DNA from: Lepeophtheirus salmonis
Taxonomy: Eukaryota > Arthropoda > Copepoda > Siphonostomatoida > Caligidae
Length of the DNA stretch: 64,000 bases
Direction of reading: 5' to 3'
Assembly: GCF_016086655.4 (NCBI RefSeq)
Contig: NC_092584.1
Span: 11,769,907-11,833,906 of the forward strand
Part shown: one piece after another, positions 1 through 12,524 of the stretch
Layout: each line of letters opens with the position of its first letter
Numbering within the stretch: position 1 is the first letter of the stretch
The notes under the pieces: generated by a model
The model's input: only the letters and a program-made list of their open reading frames with translations
Database searches by the model: none
Told to the model about the DNA's origin: nothing
Position numbers and translations under genes: made by a program

Positions 1-1895
1 CAATCGGGAAAAGCTTAATTTTGTTGTCAAACTTGTAGCAGTATTCTGAACATAAGTTGTAGATACTACTTTAGGAGTAGGATAACCCACCATAGTTTTT
101 GTATAAAACATTTTTTTGACAGAATTTGTATGGCTTTATTTTGAAAAACGTACAATCTTGCCTAATCCTGCCATCTGTTGGCCACTGTCTCGAAAATAGA
201 CGGTGGCAAGAAGTCAACTGTATTATTTGCATGTTTATTGTACTGCCACTCCCAAACACCCCACATAAAGTAGTCCAAAAGGGTTCCGCTCCAGGTAGAT
301 CGGAGAACAAATTTCCTTTTCTCAAAATATAAAAGTTTTAATATGTTAATTTTTTCGGAAAAAATCACCTGATTTCAACAAACTGCACCAATATATCATT
401 CTAGCAAGACACCGCATCTGTTTATATTAATTTAATCTCTCTAACATCATTATATATGGAGTTATTTGTGTCCTTGGGCTTGTGTCCAGTCCATAAGCAC
501 ACTATAATTGCGACACAGTGTTCGTATTTCGACGACATTTCAAGGTTTTTGTATTTTTGTTAAACAATTTCGTCAGCTCAAACTGATGAGCATACATTCA
601 TAAACATAGATTATAGGGGTACCAAGATATTAAGGTACAAACTTGTTCCAAATTTAAAGTCTCCACCTTGTATATAAACATAAATGTAAAACAATCGCAA
701 TTTTCCTTGTATAAGATTTATTTTCAATGGAATTGATTTTTTCTTTATTCAAATAAAGAAAAGAAAAAAATTGCGAATGAAGTGCGAAAAAAGTTTTATA
801 CTTTTTCTTACTACGTACATAATTATATGAAAAAAGTTATATATTTGAGGTTCTTAGACGTAAAGTAAAAAAAAAAGTTCATTCATATATATATAGTTAT
901 GTATTTGTTCTATTTTTACATTTTTTGATTACAATTTCTTCTTTGTGTACATTATTTAAAAAGAATTATTTCGTATTTATATTGTATTTTTACTCTCTTG
1001 TTTTTATTTTTTGTAAGTATCTTTGTTGACCCTAATTTAACATATACATATTATGCAGTAAAACATCTATGCTTGATATTGAGTGATGAAAGAATGGATA
1101 GCTATTTCAGTGTACTCCTGTAGGTAATGTATTTACCCAAACAAAGGTTTTAAATACTGTCATCAGAAGGAGAGAGAGATTTACTCTATAAATCTGTTAT
1201 TATACTAATTATCGGCAAGAATTGCTTTTCTTCTACTCTAAGCCTCAATGGTCAAAAAGTAAAAATTTGAAGAAAAATACCTATGGTAGTTGGTATTTTG
1301 TATTTCTCTCGTCCCAAACGGTTAACTATAATTTAGAGAATAGTTATTAATTTTTATATATTTGACATTAAATTGGTAGTTTTATAAAAATATGTATCAA
1401 TTACAGAGTATAAAATGACACAAATTCTATTAGAAGGGCCATGATTTATATATTCATATAAACATTCTTAATTATATGTAATAACTTTTTTTTAGTTCAT
1501 AGTAAGTTTATTCAACTAGTAAAATATTACATATATTGTTAACACATATGAATATTTTGCCATTAATTTTCATTTATACTAATTAAAGTTTAAATTAATA
1601 TTATGAAATTGGTTGATTTGTGATTAGGCCAATCGTAGATATATCTGATGATTCTATAGGACGGCTTTAGGCTTTGTCCTTGTAATTTAATATGGGACTG
1701 GACAAGACGGACAAATTTTGGAGCCTAGTCCTCCACAATAATTTTCACATTTATTGGAAGTGGTAAGTGAATAAGCAACAGTCTCAAGAGCAATAAATAC
1801 TGTCCTGAGGATGAATTCATAAGAGGATACAAAAGACATATCCTTACAGACAAAATGAAGGACACTAGGGCTGGCCAAGGAAGAAAATTACTGAA
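1..1895. other. AT-rich gene-free DNA
   Basis: No supported gene. Short open frames near 71-370 overlap on both strands and have no recognisable motif. The stretch around 1630-1710 carries phrases (GGACTGGACAAGACGGAC) like the hAT-like MITE family at 13610 and 44190, but no element ends could be placed. Confidence 0.5.
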
Positions 1896-1899
1896 CAAT

Positions 1900-2440
1900 T
1901 TTAAGTCTAATGGTTAGCGAATCATCTTTTATTTGGATGAGAAACGATGAACTGTCTAGAGATACAAAAACTTCCAAAAACGACAGATGGATGGCCACAT
2001 AAATGGCTAATGTATATCTTCTGTGAGACAAAACAGGCTTCGGGTCCTGACAGGTACTATGAATTCCTATCTGACCAAGTGATACCTTGGATGAAAGATA
2101 AGGCCAGGGTGTTGACTTATTGTTTCAACAAGTCTCAGCCACCTCTCACAAGGTCCAAAACTTAGTGAAAGAATAGAGGGTGCCAATTTGGGACCCCTAG
2201 AACTGGCCATCTAGCTCCCCCGATATGAATCCTATCCATTTCTTTTTTTTAGTGAGAGTTAGAGAGGAAGTTATCTCCCGATTCAAACAACAGAATCAAC
2301 TTCTTGAATGCCTCCATCATCAAGTACTGAGAAATCAGTTTCTCATGTAGACGCGGTCAAGGCCTGCAAATTCTTTAGGCCTCGTATCGAGCGAATGATT
2401 GGCGAATATGGTGGACACATTCAATGTTTTATTTTTAATT
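1900..2440 (+). pseudogene. Tc1/mariner transposase relic, catalytic and C-terminal part
   Basis: Decayed DDE transposase. A frame at 1947-2165 contains YYEFLSDQVIPWMKDKA, the family's YY-x-L-x-x-x-V-(I/L)-PW segment before the second catalytic Asp. The following bases, in shifted frames, read as remnants of the W-G-A-N-(F/L)-GPLELWP and SPDxNP blocks near 2180-2240. The C-terminal tail, with FRPRIERMIGEYGGHI, is near 2375-2420. Frameshifts and stops break it several times and the N-terminal helix-turn-helix is missing, so it cannot encode a transposase. No TIRs were found. It lies just upstream of a second mariner relic that starts at 2729. Assignment to Tc1/mariner is by recognised motifs; the subfamily is not determined. 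Confidence 0.7.
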
Positions 2441-2728
2441 TTTTAAATAAAATTTTAAACCTCTCCTTACTTCCCTTATTGATCAGGATGCAGTTAAAAG
2501 GGGTCTGGATTTACCTGAACGACCCTGTACAACTTTGTGGTTACTGGAAACCTAGGAGTATAAAATTTTAGAAAGTTACTATACACTTTTGCAGGGGGAG
2601 AAAATAAACAGCATCACACAGGTTAAATGAATGAAAAACAACACACCCTACACTAATTTAATGGTCAATATTTAGATTAAGTATCTAAGATAATATTTAA
2701 TATTAAAAATTATCGGAAAAAATAAAAC

Positions 2729-3329
2729 ATGACACTTGAGTGGGATTTACGAATTTCCATTCACGAACATGAAGGTTATTGGGCGTCTCCAGTACCACCG
2801 TCTACGCCGTCAACAAGTCCATAACGTTGGAAGGGAAGAAATGTTCTGTCAAAAAGTTCAAACAACTAGAGCCTGAGAAGATAACGAAAGCATCCCAGGG
2901 CAATCCCTCTAAGTCCATGAGAGTTCATGCCATAGATCTCGGGATTTCACACCAGACTGTCCATAGACCTATCAAAAAAGTGAGTGGTTAGAGGCTTGTG
3001 AGGATGGAGAGGCCACTTTTGACACAAGGAATAAAAGAAACCCATGGCCTTTGCTGCAAAATTCTTTTAAATTAGTCATTTAAGTTCTTTTGAACTCCTT
3101 TTTGACACTTCCCTCCCCCCCTATGGTCCTGATGCCAACGCCCTTGATATGCACCCAAAAGGCTTGCAGTGTTTGTTATCCAAACACGGAGGCCCTCAAA
3201 GCCATTGCCAGCCAGCAATGTGACGTCATGACAGGGGAATATATCTGCAGTGTGTGCAGGACCTTTGGTCGACGCCTGGAAGCCATCATTGCCACTAAGG
3301 TCTGCTATATTAATGATCAAGAGATCTGA
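2729..3329 (+). pseudogene. Internally deleted mariner-like transposase (HTH fused to C-terminus)
   Basis: The ATG at 2729 opens MTLEWDLRISIHEHEG, then a frameshift leads into 2779-2991, which holds GVSSTTVYAVNK (first helix-turn-helix) and NPSKSMRVHAIDLGISHQTV (second DNA-binding helices). From about 3040 the sequence jumps to the far C-terminal part: TQKACSVCYPNTEALKAI and FGRRLEAIIATKVCYI, ending at 3329. The whole catalytic core, with the D, QQDxAPxH and most of the SPDxNPLD blocks, is absent. This is a deletion derivative rather than a degraded full copy. The 3' untranslated part resembles that of the element at 58932-59811, so the two belong to one subfamily. It is non-autonomous; movement, if any, would have relied on transposase from elsewhere. 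Confidence 0.8.
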
Positions 3330-3489
3330 GATATAGGAATTTTTATTGTAATAATTTTGTTGAAATGATATTGTTAATTTTTGCTTTTTTTTCTACCACG
3401 TTCACTATCTGCGTTCTAAAAAGGATGTTCACTAACCCAGGGTTAAAAAAACACATTATTGTATCAAATCGGATTTGTTATACTGTTCC

Positions 3490-4730
3490 TTTTACGCCAT
3501 TGCATTACAATCCCTTTTTACATACGCATTTACACATGTTACCTTTATTTAAAAATATATATATATTGTTTTCTGCAAAATTATAGATGTAAAACCTAAT
3601 ATATCATAACTCAATGTCAATCAAACTGAGTTATGAGTACGACCTTCTTTAAGCTTATTTATGTATATTATCTCGCATCAATAATCGTTTGCAAGGAAGA
3701 GAAGAGAGGGTCTTAAGAACAGAAATCAATTTATTCAGAGTTTTCCTCAAATAAATCAATGGGTAACGAACTGATTATGACAAAAAAATATATAATGCAT
3801 CAATTACTGTCAAGATGAGCGAGCTTCGGGTGTCTTAAAAGAAGGAAAGCAGGGGAGAGGAGACTCAATATGCAGTTGAAAGGATTGCATTCATGTAATG
3901 TGAAGTAAATATGAACCTTTCAATCATAAAGTGGGATTATTAATCTTAATAATAGTTACATGTTCATATAATAAAAATATTTGGAGCTCGTCAATACTAA
4001 AATAACCTTGAAAGATCTTTCTCAAAATTGAGTTGTGAATTAGAGGTGAATTTGGTCTAGGCCCAAGCATTAAAGCTGCCGTCCAGATCTCATTTTTCCA
4101 AGCCTGTGGCCCAAATTTCTAATGTAAAATAATTCATTTACAGATAATTGATGACGTCAACCTCGATTTTACACCTTTTGAAAAATAATCTAACGCAGAA
4201 GGTTATTGATTATTTTTAAGTGTTACATACCCTAATTCCAAAAATGCCTGAACAAGTTCAAATATAGCAAACCCTCATAACCATTAAAATGTTTATTTTC
4301 TTCGGTATCATTTTTTTTTTTTTTTGATAGTTGGATGTACCAGGATCAATGAAATATTGAAATTTAAAATAGGCTTCAATAACTATCACATACAAAATAG
4401 AAATATATACACAGTACGCAAGCACGCGAGTAAAGAACATACGAAAGAACTAGAGAATTCTAAAGAAAATACGACTCAACATACTCGGAAATACCATTTA
4501 AACCGTAAAAAAAAAAAAGATATGGAATACATATTGTATTAGCTGTATTGCATATATTATCATATTTTGTCCTAAAAGCCGCAGCCTGGACAGAAACCTG
4601 CCACCTCGTAGCCCAAATTAGCTTTAAATACGATATTTTCTTGGCCAATTTACCTCCACTAATCCAAAAAACATAAGCCATGGGCTGAAAATTACAGAGA
4701 TTAACAAAGAAACAAAATCTTTCAAAATTA
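3490..4730. other. AT-rich gene-free DNA
   Basis: No supported gene. Small open frames at 4258-4542 on both strands are AT-driven and lack motifs. A stretch at 3396-3435 resembles 60680-60715, a minor dispersed repeat. Confidence 0.5.
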
Positions 4731-4734
4731 GATT

Positions 4735-5560
4735 CATTCATCAATGTAATCTCCATCAGGAGCAACTTTATCAATCAAGCACTCCTCTAACGTTTCACTG
4801 ACACTTTTATAAATGTTTTATAATTTATTTTGTTAGGTCATTGTTTTGATTGACTTGTCACATGGTGCGTTATCATGGTGAAATAGCCCTTTCTTTTTCT
4901 TCAAATAGGGTAATTTCTCCGTAATTTCGTACTTAATTCGCTATAATAGTACCATATAAGGCTCACTTTTGATGACAATTCCTTTCTTAAGTTAGTCTAT
5001 GCATATTATGCCATGTGCATCCCAAAATACCGAGGCAATTGTTGTGCTTTTGGGCGCTTTAGACGAGGTTTACCAGTTATTGTCAACCCAAATGATGATG
5101 TTTTTGATGCTGGAGTGAAATAATGGATGCATATTTCATCAATTGTCACATACAGACCGAAGAATTCTAGTTTTATACTTTCAAACAAGTCCAAACATGT
5201 TGGTTTTCTTTGTCATAGTGAGCAAACGTAGTAAAACTTACAACACAACTTTATCATGGACAAATGCTTATGTAATATAAAGGAAACGCATGCTTATGAT
5301 ATCTATACGAGGTCACCTAACTCACACACCTTCACTTTCGGATCATTCAAAAGGATTTTCGCCTCATTTGGACATCCACTGCGTTCTGCACCGTTCCGTC
5401 TCTACGACCACGCCTGATGTCAGCAAACCAACGTTTAATTGTTGTTTTTATGGAGCGGAGTTACTATAACACTTTTCAAGCCGTTACTTAGCTTGAAAGG
5501 AATTTTTTTCTATCAAAACTAGTGTAAAATGAAAACAGGAACTTGCTTTTGATACATTGT
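4735..5560 (-). pseudogene. DD34D-type mariner transposase relic
   Basis: Read on the minus strand, the relic begins near 5500 with a helix-turn-helix remnant (TTIKRWFADIRRGRRDG) and a linker with SGCPNEAKILLNDPKVKV, then KVCELGDLV. The catalytic segment at 5194-5006 holds YVTIDEICIHYFTPASKT, where the D of the (V/I)D-E-x-W-(I/V)-H-(Y/H) block is the first catalytic Asp. HHDNAPC, the second Asp block, is near 4890. The third block (PDLAPSDYH in relatives) is missing, and the sequence passes to a C-terminal tail reading APDGDYIDE at about 4735-4765. Several stops and frameshifts are present. The motif style is that of mellifera or mauritiana-type mariners and differs from the GC-richer DD37D-like relics elsewhere in the window. 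It is a dead copy. Confidence 0.75.
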
Positions 5561-5564
5561 TTTG

Positions 5565-8420
5565 GAATGAACAAAATTGTGTCACAAATAGCACAATAAT
5601 TAACAAAATAAACACCCTATTCACATGGTATTTCGAAAAATATTTTTTGAGGTCTGGTATTAACTGAAAATGAAGTTAATTTAAATGAAAATAGCGCCAT
5701 CTATGTTTGAAGCTCGGAATTTTTTTCACCCCATGTGCTATATATTATTCAACGAATTATCGTAAATCTCCTGATTTATAGTTAGTGCAATCAAGCTGTA
5801 GACGTAGTAGTGGAGTGAGTGTGTTTTTATTGTAAGGGTAAGATTTTATTGTCTTCTTGGAGATACAGATCGTCACTTTGAAGAGTTGGAGTAGTAAGTA
5901 ACGTGCGTTTACCGCTAAAAATAAATATTGCAAATAAATGGGTTACTATATTAGTTTATAAAATTAAACTAATTGCAATTTAACACCTGTGATTCATACA
6001 AGTCAAAAAAATTCTCTCACATCTAATATAACAATCTTTTTTCTTTTCTTTTTCAATTCATTTTCATAATTTGAAATTTGCTCAATTCTGTAAACGCAAA
6101 TAACTTTACAAATAATGATAGCAGAACTTTATTATTCCTGATATCAGATTTGGTGTAATTCGTACAAATCAAATCATAGGATTGGATTTATTTCAGAAAG
6201 AACACCATTGAAATACATTTTCAAAAATAATCAATCACTAATTATTTAATCATCCTCATTCATTAAAAAAAAAATTGTCAATTAAATGTTGCATCTTTTT
6301 ATATAAAATAGCTTTCCCTTTAAATATACCCAATGAAAATATATTCAAAAAGAAACAAAAAAGTATATAAATCATCTGGTATTAAAATATTGAAGTTCGG
6401 TTTATTTTGTGTATGGACAATGATTAAATAGATTATGACTTCCAAAGCAGTGTAAAACTATGTTTTAAATGAGTGCTATCATTAAAAAACAAAAATAAAA
6501 CTTTTTTTTCCCAACCAAACTTGTTGTATTGTTTCTATTGTTACATCCCATATACGTACATCAAAATCCATTCAAATAATATTTCAAAATGCTCAAAAAC
6601 TTGATACAAATAAGATTTGTATTACATTAAAGGAAATTTAGTAAAATAAATTTACTCATAGAATGTGTTTTTTAAAAAATACGTGAATTTCTTATAATTA
6701 AATTATTTACATAGAAACGAATCATATAAATTTTAATAATCCCATTATTAAAATAATATTTCTTTGATTAATGAATAAATGATATTTCTACATACACAAA
6801 AAACTATTTCATTAAATCCATTGTGAATATTTACATTGTTTTATATATAATTTAATTTCTTATGCAATGGATTATTTTCTTTCTAGTAAAACAATGCAAT
6901 TTCTATTTTCCTGATGTCATCTTGAAATAATTATATTATTGCATGTTCCTATGACAATAATGAATAATTACACATTTTTATTCTGGCATAAATACAGGGC
7001 TAACTGTTAATATCTACCAATTTTAACAGACAAAGTACAGAAGGCCATGGCAAAATCCTGGGTGAATTAGGAAACACGTTTATTAACTATTAATGAATCA
7101 TTGAAATCCAAAGAAGATGTTTTAGTCCATGAATCCGAACTCAGAATTGATAGTGAGCTCCATGCGGGGCAAAAGCTGCTACAGACACTCTGGATGTATT
7201 TCGATATCTGCATTTTAAGATATCTGGAATTATATTGCAAAAGAAATATTTACAAAAATAGCATCTCCAAGGTTTTTTGTATTTTTTAAGATATCTCAAC
7301 TGGAAATAAAATAATTTACTCCTCATGGCAAATGATCGCGATTATACCTAAGGAAGGAGGTCATTCTACTCCCTTAAAAGATTTGGTAGTTTTTCTTGGA
7401 TAAACTATCCTCCTGTTGTCCATCGAGGAGTTCGAAATCGAAATTCGAACATCGCTTGAGACGGATGATCAATTTAGAAGTATCTTTTATTCTATTGCTT
7501 CGATCTACTTTTTATGAGGCATGACGTCATGAGATTGGTATTGAAATCAGAAAACATATGAGGATAATGTTCACTATTTACATGTACAATCCCCAATAAA
7601 AATTGCGTCATTCAAAATGAAACAAAATTCTTGCAGGTGTATGCTTTTTAAATTGATTTTTTTTTTATTATATAAATTATATATTTTTCTATAGTATATG
7701 TCATTCATTATCACTATGTATTATGAATATTTGTATAAGATAAACAGTGTTGCTAATCGGTAGTATTCTTTAACCTCCTGGGTTGTTTTTTTTAAGGATA
7801 GAGTTTTTTCTTTTTCTAAGTTTTTATAATTATAATTAATTAAATCTTTCACTAGATGATTTAACTTTTCATTTCATCATTCAATTACACAAATAAGACT
7901 CTTTTTAGGGATAATTTTCTATCTCCACAATCATGATTCATCAATTTTTCAAGATTCTATTTAAATCGCCGGTTACTTTCGCCTTAAACTATTCATTTTC
8001 AAGGATATTTCGACGTAATATATAAATAAATGATGTATAGACGTCTTCTTTATTTTGTATTAAAATTGATGTTCCCTTTGAATTTTAAAATTCAAATTTG
8101 TAATATTTATTAATGTAAAAAGTAGTCAATGATTGTTTTCTTTCGAAATACTAATGATATTATGTCCCAAAATTTTAAACCACATTATCGAAATCTCACT
8201 ATGTAAGGAGTTCGAACCAGTGACTAATTAGGGTATAAAACTAATAATATAATATGGAAATAAAAATAAGCAAACACGATTGAGATTCGAATGGAAGAAG
8301 TGTTAATCACTTTAACAGTCTCTGTTATCAATTATCATTCGATATGATGGATTATTATTACTAACAAGCATAATAAGGGGCCAGAATAGGGATAAACTCT
8401 TTGTTATTTTTCAGGACGTG
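5565..8420. other. AT-rich gene-free DNA
   Basis: Long AT-rich stretch with homopolymers. The only slightly unusual part is 7036-7195: after a polypyrimidine-AG the frame reads like a helical charged segment (SKEDVLVHESELRI) but has an early stop. It was not called as a gene. Confidence 0.5.
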
Positions 8421-8424
8421 TAAA

Positions 8425-8690
8425 AAAAGGAGTCAGTTTCTTGTTAATTATGATTCAACCTTTGATTGCTAACCGAATCCTCTCAGTGGTTTGCCTCACT
8501 ACAGCCTATTGTCTCTTCTTCTGACCCATTCTGGAACATAACCAAGTGGATATTATGGGTCTTTACTCATAACAATCATTTACTTACTGTTTTTGATAGT
8601 AATAAACAATACATCTTTTGATTTAAAAGTTCAGATGGAAAATCCCTTTCAACCAAAAATAAACAATATCCATATTATTTATATAATGTG
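8425..8690 (+). repeat. Dispersed repeat, copy 1
   Basis: This block is homologous to 9590-9835 in the same orientation. Shared anchors include TTGTTAATTATGAT, GTGCCTCACTA or TTGCCTCACTA, GTCTCTTCTTC or GCCTCTTCTTC, and a later run of ACATA-TTTT-ATTTAAAA. Divergence is high, with several indels. No open frame or element ends were recognised. Confidence 0.65.
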
Positions 8691-9589
8691 GGGAAATATC
8701 CTTGAGGTAAAATAGCTAAAGGCAAAAGTACGAAGCCTCAATTATAACAACTTCCTGGATAATTCACTTTTGAGGAGTATGTGAGTTTTAGATTTGTATC
8801 AAGATGTTTAACTTACTCCATTAAGTTGTTCCATTTGACAAGGAGGTAAGTTTCAAATGGACTTACTTGTCAGAGGGAGAAATAAAACCTTATTTTTTTA
8901 TTCTGTAATTACTTTTTCTTTTCTAAATATATTTGTAATTAAAAAAAAAGATTTTTTTGATCTTTTGTCCTTCAATATTATATAAAAACATATGTCATTT
9001 ACCTTTAATGAATGAAATTTGGAAGATCATTCTTTAGAAAAAGATGCAATTAATTAGCTCTATGTACTTTTTGTTAAAGGTATCTAAGTGAGGAATAAGT
9101 TTATGAAGATATTCTTTAGTTTATAAATTGAATATAAATTAATGAACTAGCATACTTTTATGAAGATGATCAAATTGTAATATTAATTGATTTAAAAAAA
9201 AAACTTTTGTTTGAAATATACACCTTTGTAAAATAAAAATAAAGCCCTTTCATATTGGAAACTACAAAAAATAAAATTGACCAAGTAAAGGCAGGTTTTT
9301 ACAAGTCTAGAGATCATTATTGCACTCCTTGTCTTCTGATAACGTTTAAGTTATCAAATTTTGGAGGAATAATTAATAAAAGCACTAATATTTTACAGGT
9401 TATCAATATACATTTCTTTTATGTACGCTTGCCAGGATTACAGCAACTTTTACATCTCTGGATGTAGTCTTCCCGTATTAAACAAATTTCTACTATTTTA
9501 CATGGTGCCCCAGATATTTGTGTCGCAAAATGGATTTTTTTTTAATGTAAGAACATTGATTTATACTTTGTTATTATGTAAGATATGTC

Positions 9590-9835
9590 AAAAGAAAAGG
9601 CGGTTGGTTGTTAATTATGATTTAACTTTTCGGTACCTACTCAAATTGTCTTAGTAGTGTGCCTCACTAAAGCCAACTGCCTCTTCTTCAAACACATTTT
9701 GGGTCATAATTAGGTGAAAAACACTGTTCTTGCTCCATAAAAACCTTTTTTTTTAAATTAGTATAGAATACATATTTTCATTTAAAAATTAAAAGGAAAA
9801 TCAATTTCAATTAATGAACAAAAACGAAGTAAAAA
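9590..9835 (+). repeat. Dispersed repeat, copy 2
   Basis: Diverged second copy of 8425-8690, ending directly before the mariner relic that starts near 9842. The spacing of about 1.16 kb suggests an old tandem duplication or two insertions of one element. Confidence 0.65.
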
Positions 9836-9841
9836 ATATTA

Positions 9842-10380
9842 GGTTTGGGGAAAGTTAATTTTGTTTTGATTTTCCCTTTTTAAATAGTATACCATGTTGA
9901 TTATTGCTCACTTTGGAAGAAATTGACCAAATTTTATACTTTTACTCCCTGAAAGGGGAAAACGCATCGATAACGAAAAAAAAAGAAAATTTGTGATGCA
10001 TACGGTGCCAATACTCATTCGGTTCGTGTTACACAATAGTGGTTCGAGCGATTTTCTTCCCTTTACTGTGAACAACTCGACCAATTGAAGCAATTGAAAA
10101 AGAAGCGTACAGTATTGGTGAATAAGAGGCAACAAGACAAGGCCAGGCTGCACACAAATTTGATAACATACCAGAAACTCTAGGAGCTTGGATGGGAAGT
10201 TCTTATGCATCTACCCTACTTTTGGGATATGGCCCCAAGTGACTACCACCTGATCTGTCTATAGCCAACGCATTTGGGTTTACAAATTTGGCATTAATAC
10301 ATACCTTTAAAAATTGGTTGTCCATATTTTTTGTCAATGGGGACAAGGGTGATATTATGGTACACCATCCTTGAGGCAAA
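9842..10380 (+). pseudogene. DD34D mariner transposase relic, internally deleted
   Basis: The left end reads GGTTTGGGGAAAG after a TA, close to the GGTTGGGAAAA terminus of the relic at 33330. An N-terminal remnant (CDAYGANTHSVRV) is followed by a jump into the catalytic region. QQDKARLHTNLITYQKL starts with the second catalytic Asp (codon 10136-10138) and APSDYHL holds the third (10241-10243). The gap is exactly 34 codons if one internal stop is counted as a codon, so this is the DD34D mariner class. The first Asp block is deleted. The tail at 10260-10370 decays into fragments similar to ENxxSxFFANxD. The reverse strand over this region stays open by chance only. Confidence 0.8.
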
Positions 10381-10449
10381 ATTTCTATAAGGTGAAGTTT
10401 TCTACAGAAAAGTCGATTGAGGTTTAAATAGTTTAGGACTAAAGTACCT

Positions 10450-12520
10450 AGGCCAATATTTAATTATTATTTTCTATTAAACAACAGAAGAGTTATTACT
10501 ATATTATAATATATTTACATGGTGATAATGTAGAAGTTGTATACCTATTGTCTTTACAGATATTAATTCATTCACGGATGTACTCACAAATATGTCTTAA
10601 TAAATTGATCTAGACTAAAATAATCTAACCCACACTAATGAAGAATACAGAAACGAATTATGATGACTCATAACTGTTATGAATATTTGCCCTTTAATCC
10701 ATTTCATATGAGAGGAAACAAATCAGTTTATTTTTTGATTATAAACGCTTCATTAAGTACTGCTTATTCCTTAATATTTTGCATTACAAAAAGGCAACCT
10801 TCTTATGAATAGTTACAGTTATTATTCTTAGAGATGGTCAATTCATGTGCATATATAGTCATTAACATTGGCACGTCAAATTACCAACAAAGAAGGATCC
10901 TGTTTATCCACTATGTATGAACTTTAGGGTGTCAATGTACATAGAGTGAACATTAAATTTTAACGGTTAAACTACATACCCAGTAGGACTGGTAGAGTAC
11001 GGGGTTGTACTGTGTTTCGATTCAGTACGCCTCTTACGGTTATAATGACATATTAAATACTTTGATAATATAAAATTTTGGTGATTGGTTTTTAAATTAA
11101 TAGATTTAGATCAAGAGACATCCTTTTATATAATAAATAATTTATGTATTTGCTTAAACAAAAAAAAAAGAAGATAATTACTTACAAAAAGATGAAAACA
11201 TCCAAATTGTATATGGTATGGTCGAGATATAATTACAATAAATTCCCAATATTTCCAAGTTAGCTTCACGATACCTCACAAATATAGGTTCATCTGTATC
11301 TAGCAATGTATTGTTTTTGACAGCTGGCAATATTGTGACTCCTAATCGGTCTTATTTATTACCAGATAATGTCAAACAGGTCATTTTTTTGCAAAAAAAA
11401 TAATTATCAATTCATATTAAATATAACCTATACATATTTTATATCAACCTTTGTTTTTTATAAAAGTTAAGTATATATTTGTACATAAGATATATTTGTA
11501 AAGAACAAAATATCGAAAAAAACATAAAAAATTACATTTATTACGTTAAAAAAAATATTTTACTATTATACCGTACCAAACTGGGTACCATAAAGGATGT
11601 ACCGCGGTTTGTAGCGAACCATGGGTTTATTTTACCTTCCCAGATCAAATACCCACGCACCCCAAGTTTAATATCAAGCTTTTTGACTGTAGTTTTTTAA
11701 TTAAGCACCATAAGTCATTGAAGTAGCTAAGAATGGCTACCTTTATATTAATGCAATTTGTTCAAATTATGTAATTGAAACTCTGTTTATTTCAGTAAAA
11801 CCAGCATTGTTAAGATCATTTGTGGAATCTCATGTAACAATTTTTTATTTCAACGAATCATCATTTACTACTACAAAAAAAAAAACTAGATATACTGTCA
11901 ATATATTTTGCATTTTTTATTTCAATGAACTATCTCACTAAAACCTTTTAAGGAAATAATCATTAAGTATTCACATACTATAGTTCAGTTTATTCATTCA
12001 CTAAATAAACGAACTTCAGTATCACTATAAATGGATTGACACCCTAATGTACCAATATTATGAAACAGCAAACTCTTTGTTTATTTTACAAATTGCCTTA
12101 GAGGCTTAATGAATCTTGTTTTGTTTTTTTGTTCCTCTTTTAAAAATTAAAAAAAACTCTAAATTTATACAAAGGTATGCAATTGTATAATTACAGTACA
12201 ATTTCAAAGGTAGTATCATTTTTTGTTGAAGCGTGACATTAAGTATGTATTTTAAGGTATGTAATTAACTGATATCTATCGAGTTTTTGGTCTTATATTT
12301 TCATCATAATGTATTTTAAAACTATTTTTTAAGAGGTCTACAAATCTATGTATGAATTCATACCTAAGGAAAAATAATCAATGGATTCTCGATATGTTTT
12401 CATTTTTTGCATTCCTCAAAGGTCATATTGAACGTTACATATAATTAGGATTATATTATAGAATTTTCTTAATTTATTCTCAATATCCACACATGTAGGC
12501 CCGTAGATTTGGAAATCTAA
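10450..12520. other. AT-rich gene-free DNA
   Basis: No supported gene. Two GC-richer islands near 10975-11045 and 11570-11660 contain phrases such as GTACCGCGGTTTGTAGCG and CGATTCAGTACGCC that look like transposon remnants, but neither ends nor coding motifs could be placed. Confidence 0.45.
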
Positions 12521-12524
12521 AACA

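Noticed and set aside
4460..4774. 104-codon minus-strand frame beyond the mariner relic
   Set aside because: Only its first codons overlap the transposase tail; the rest has no motif and contains a homopolymer-coded stretch.
10975..11045. tRNA-like T-arm phrase (TTTCGATTCAGTACGCC)
   Set aside because: No acceptor stem, D-arm or anticodon arm could be paired around it.
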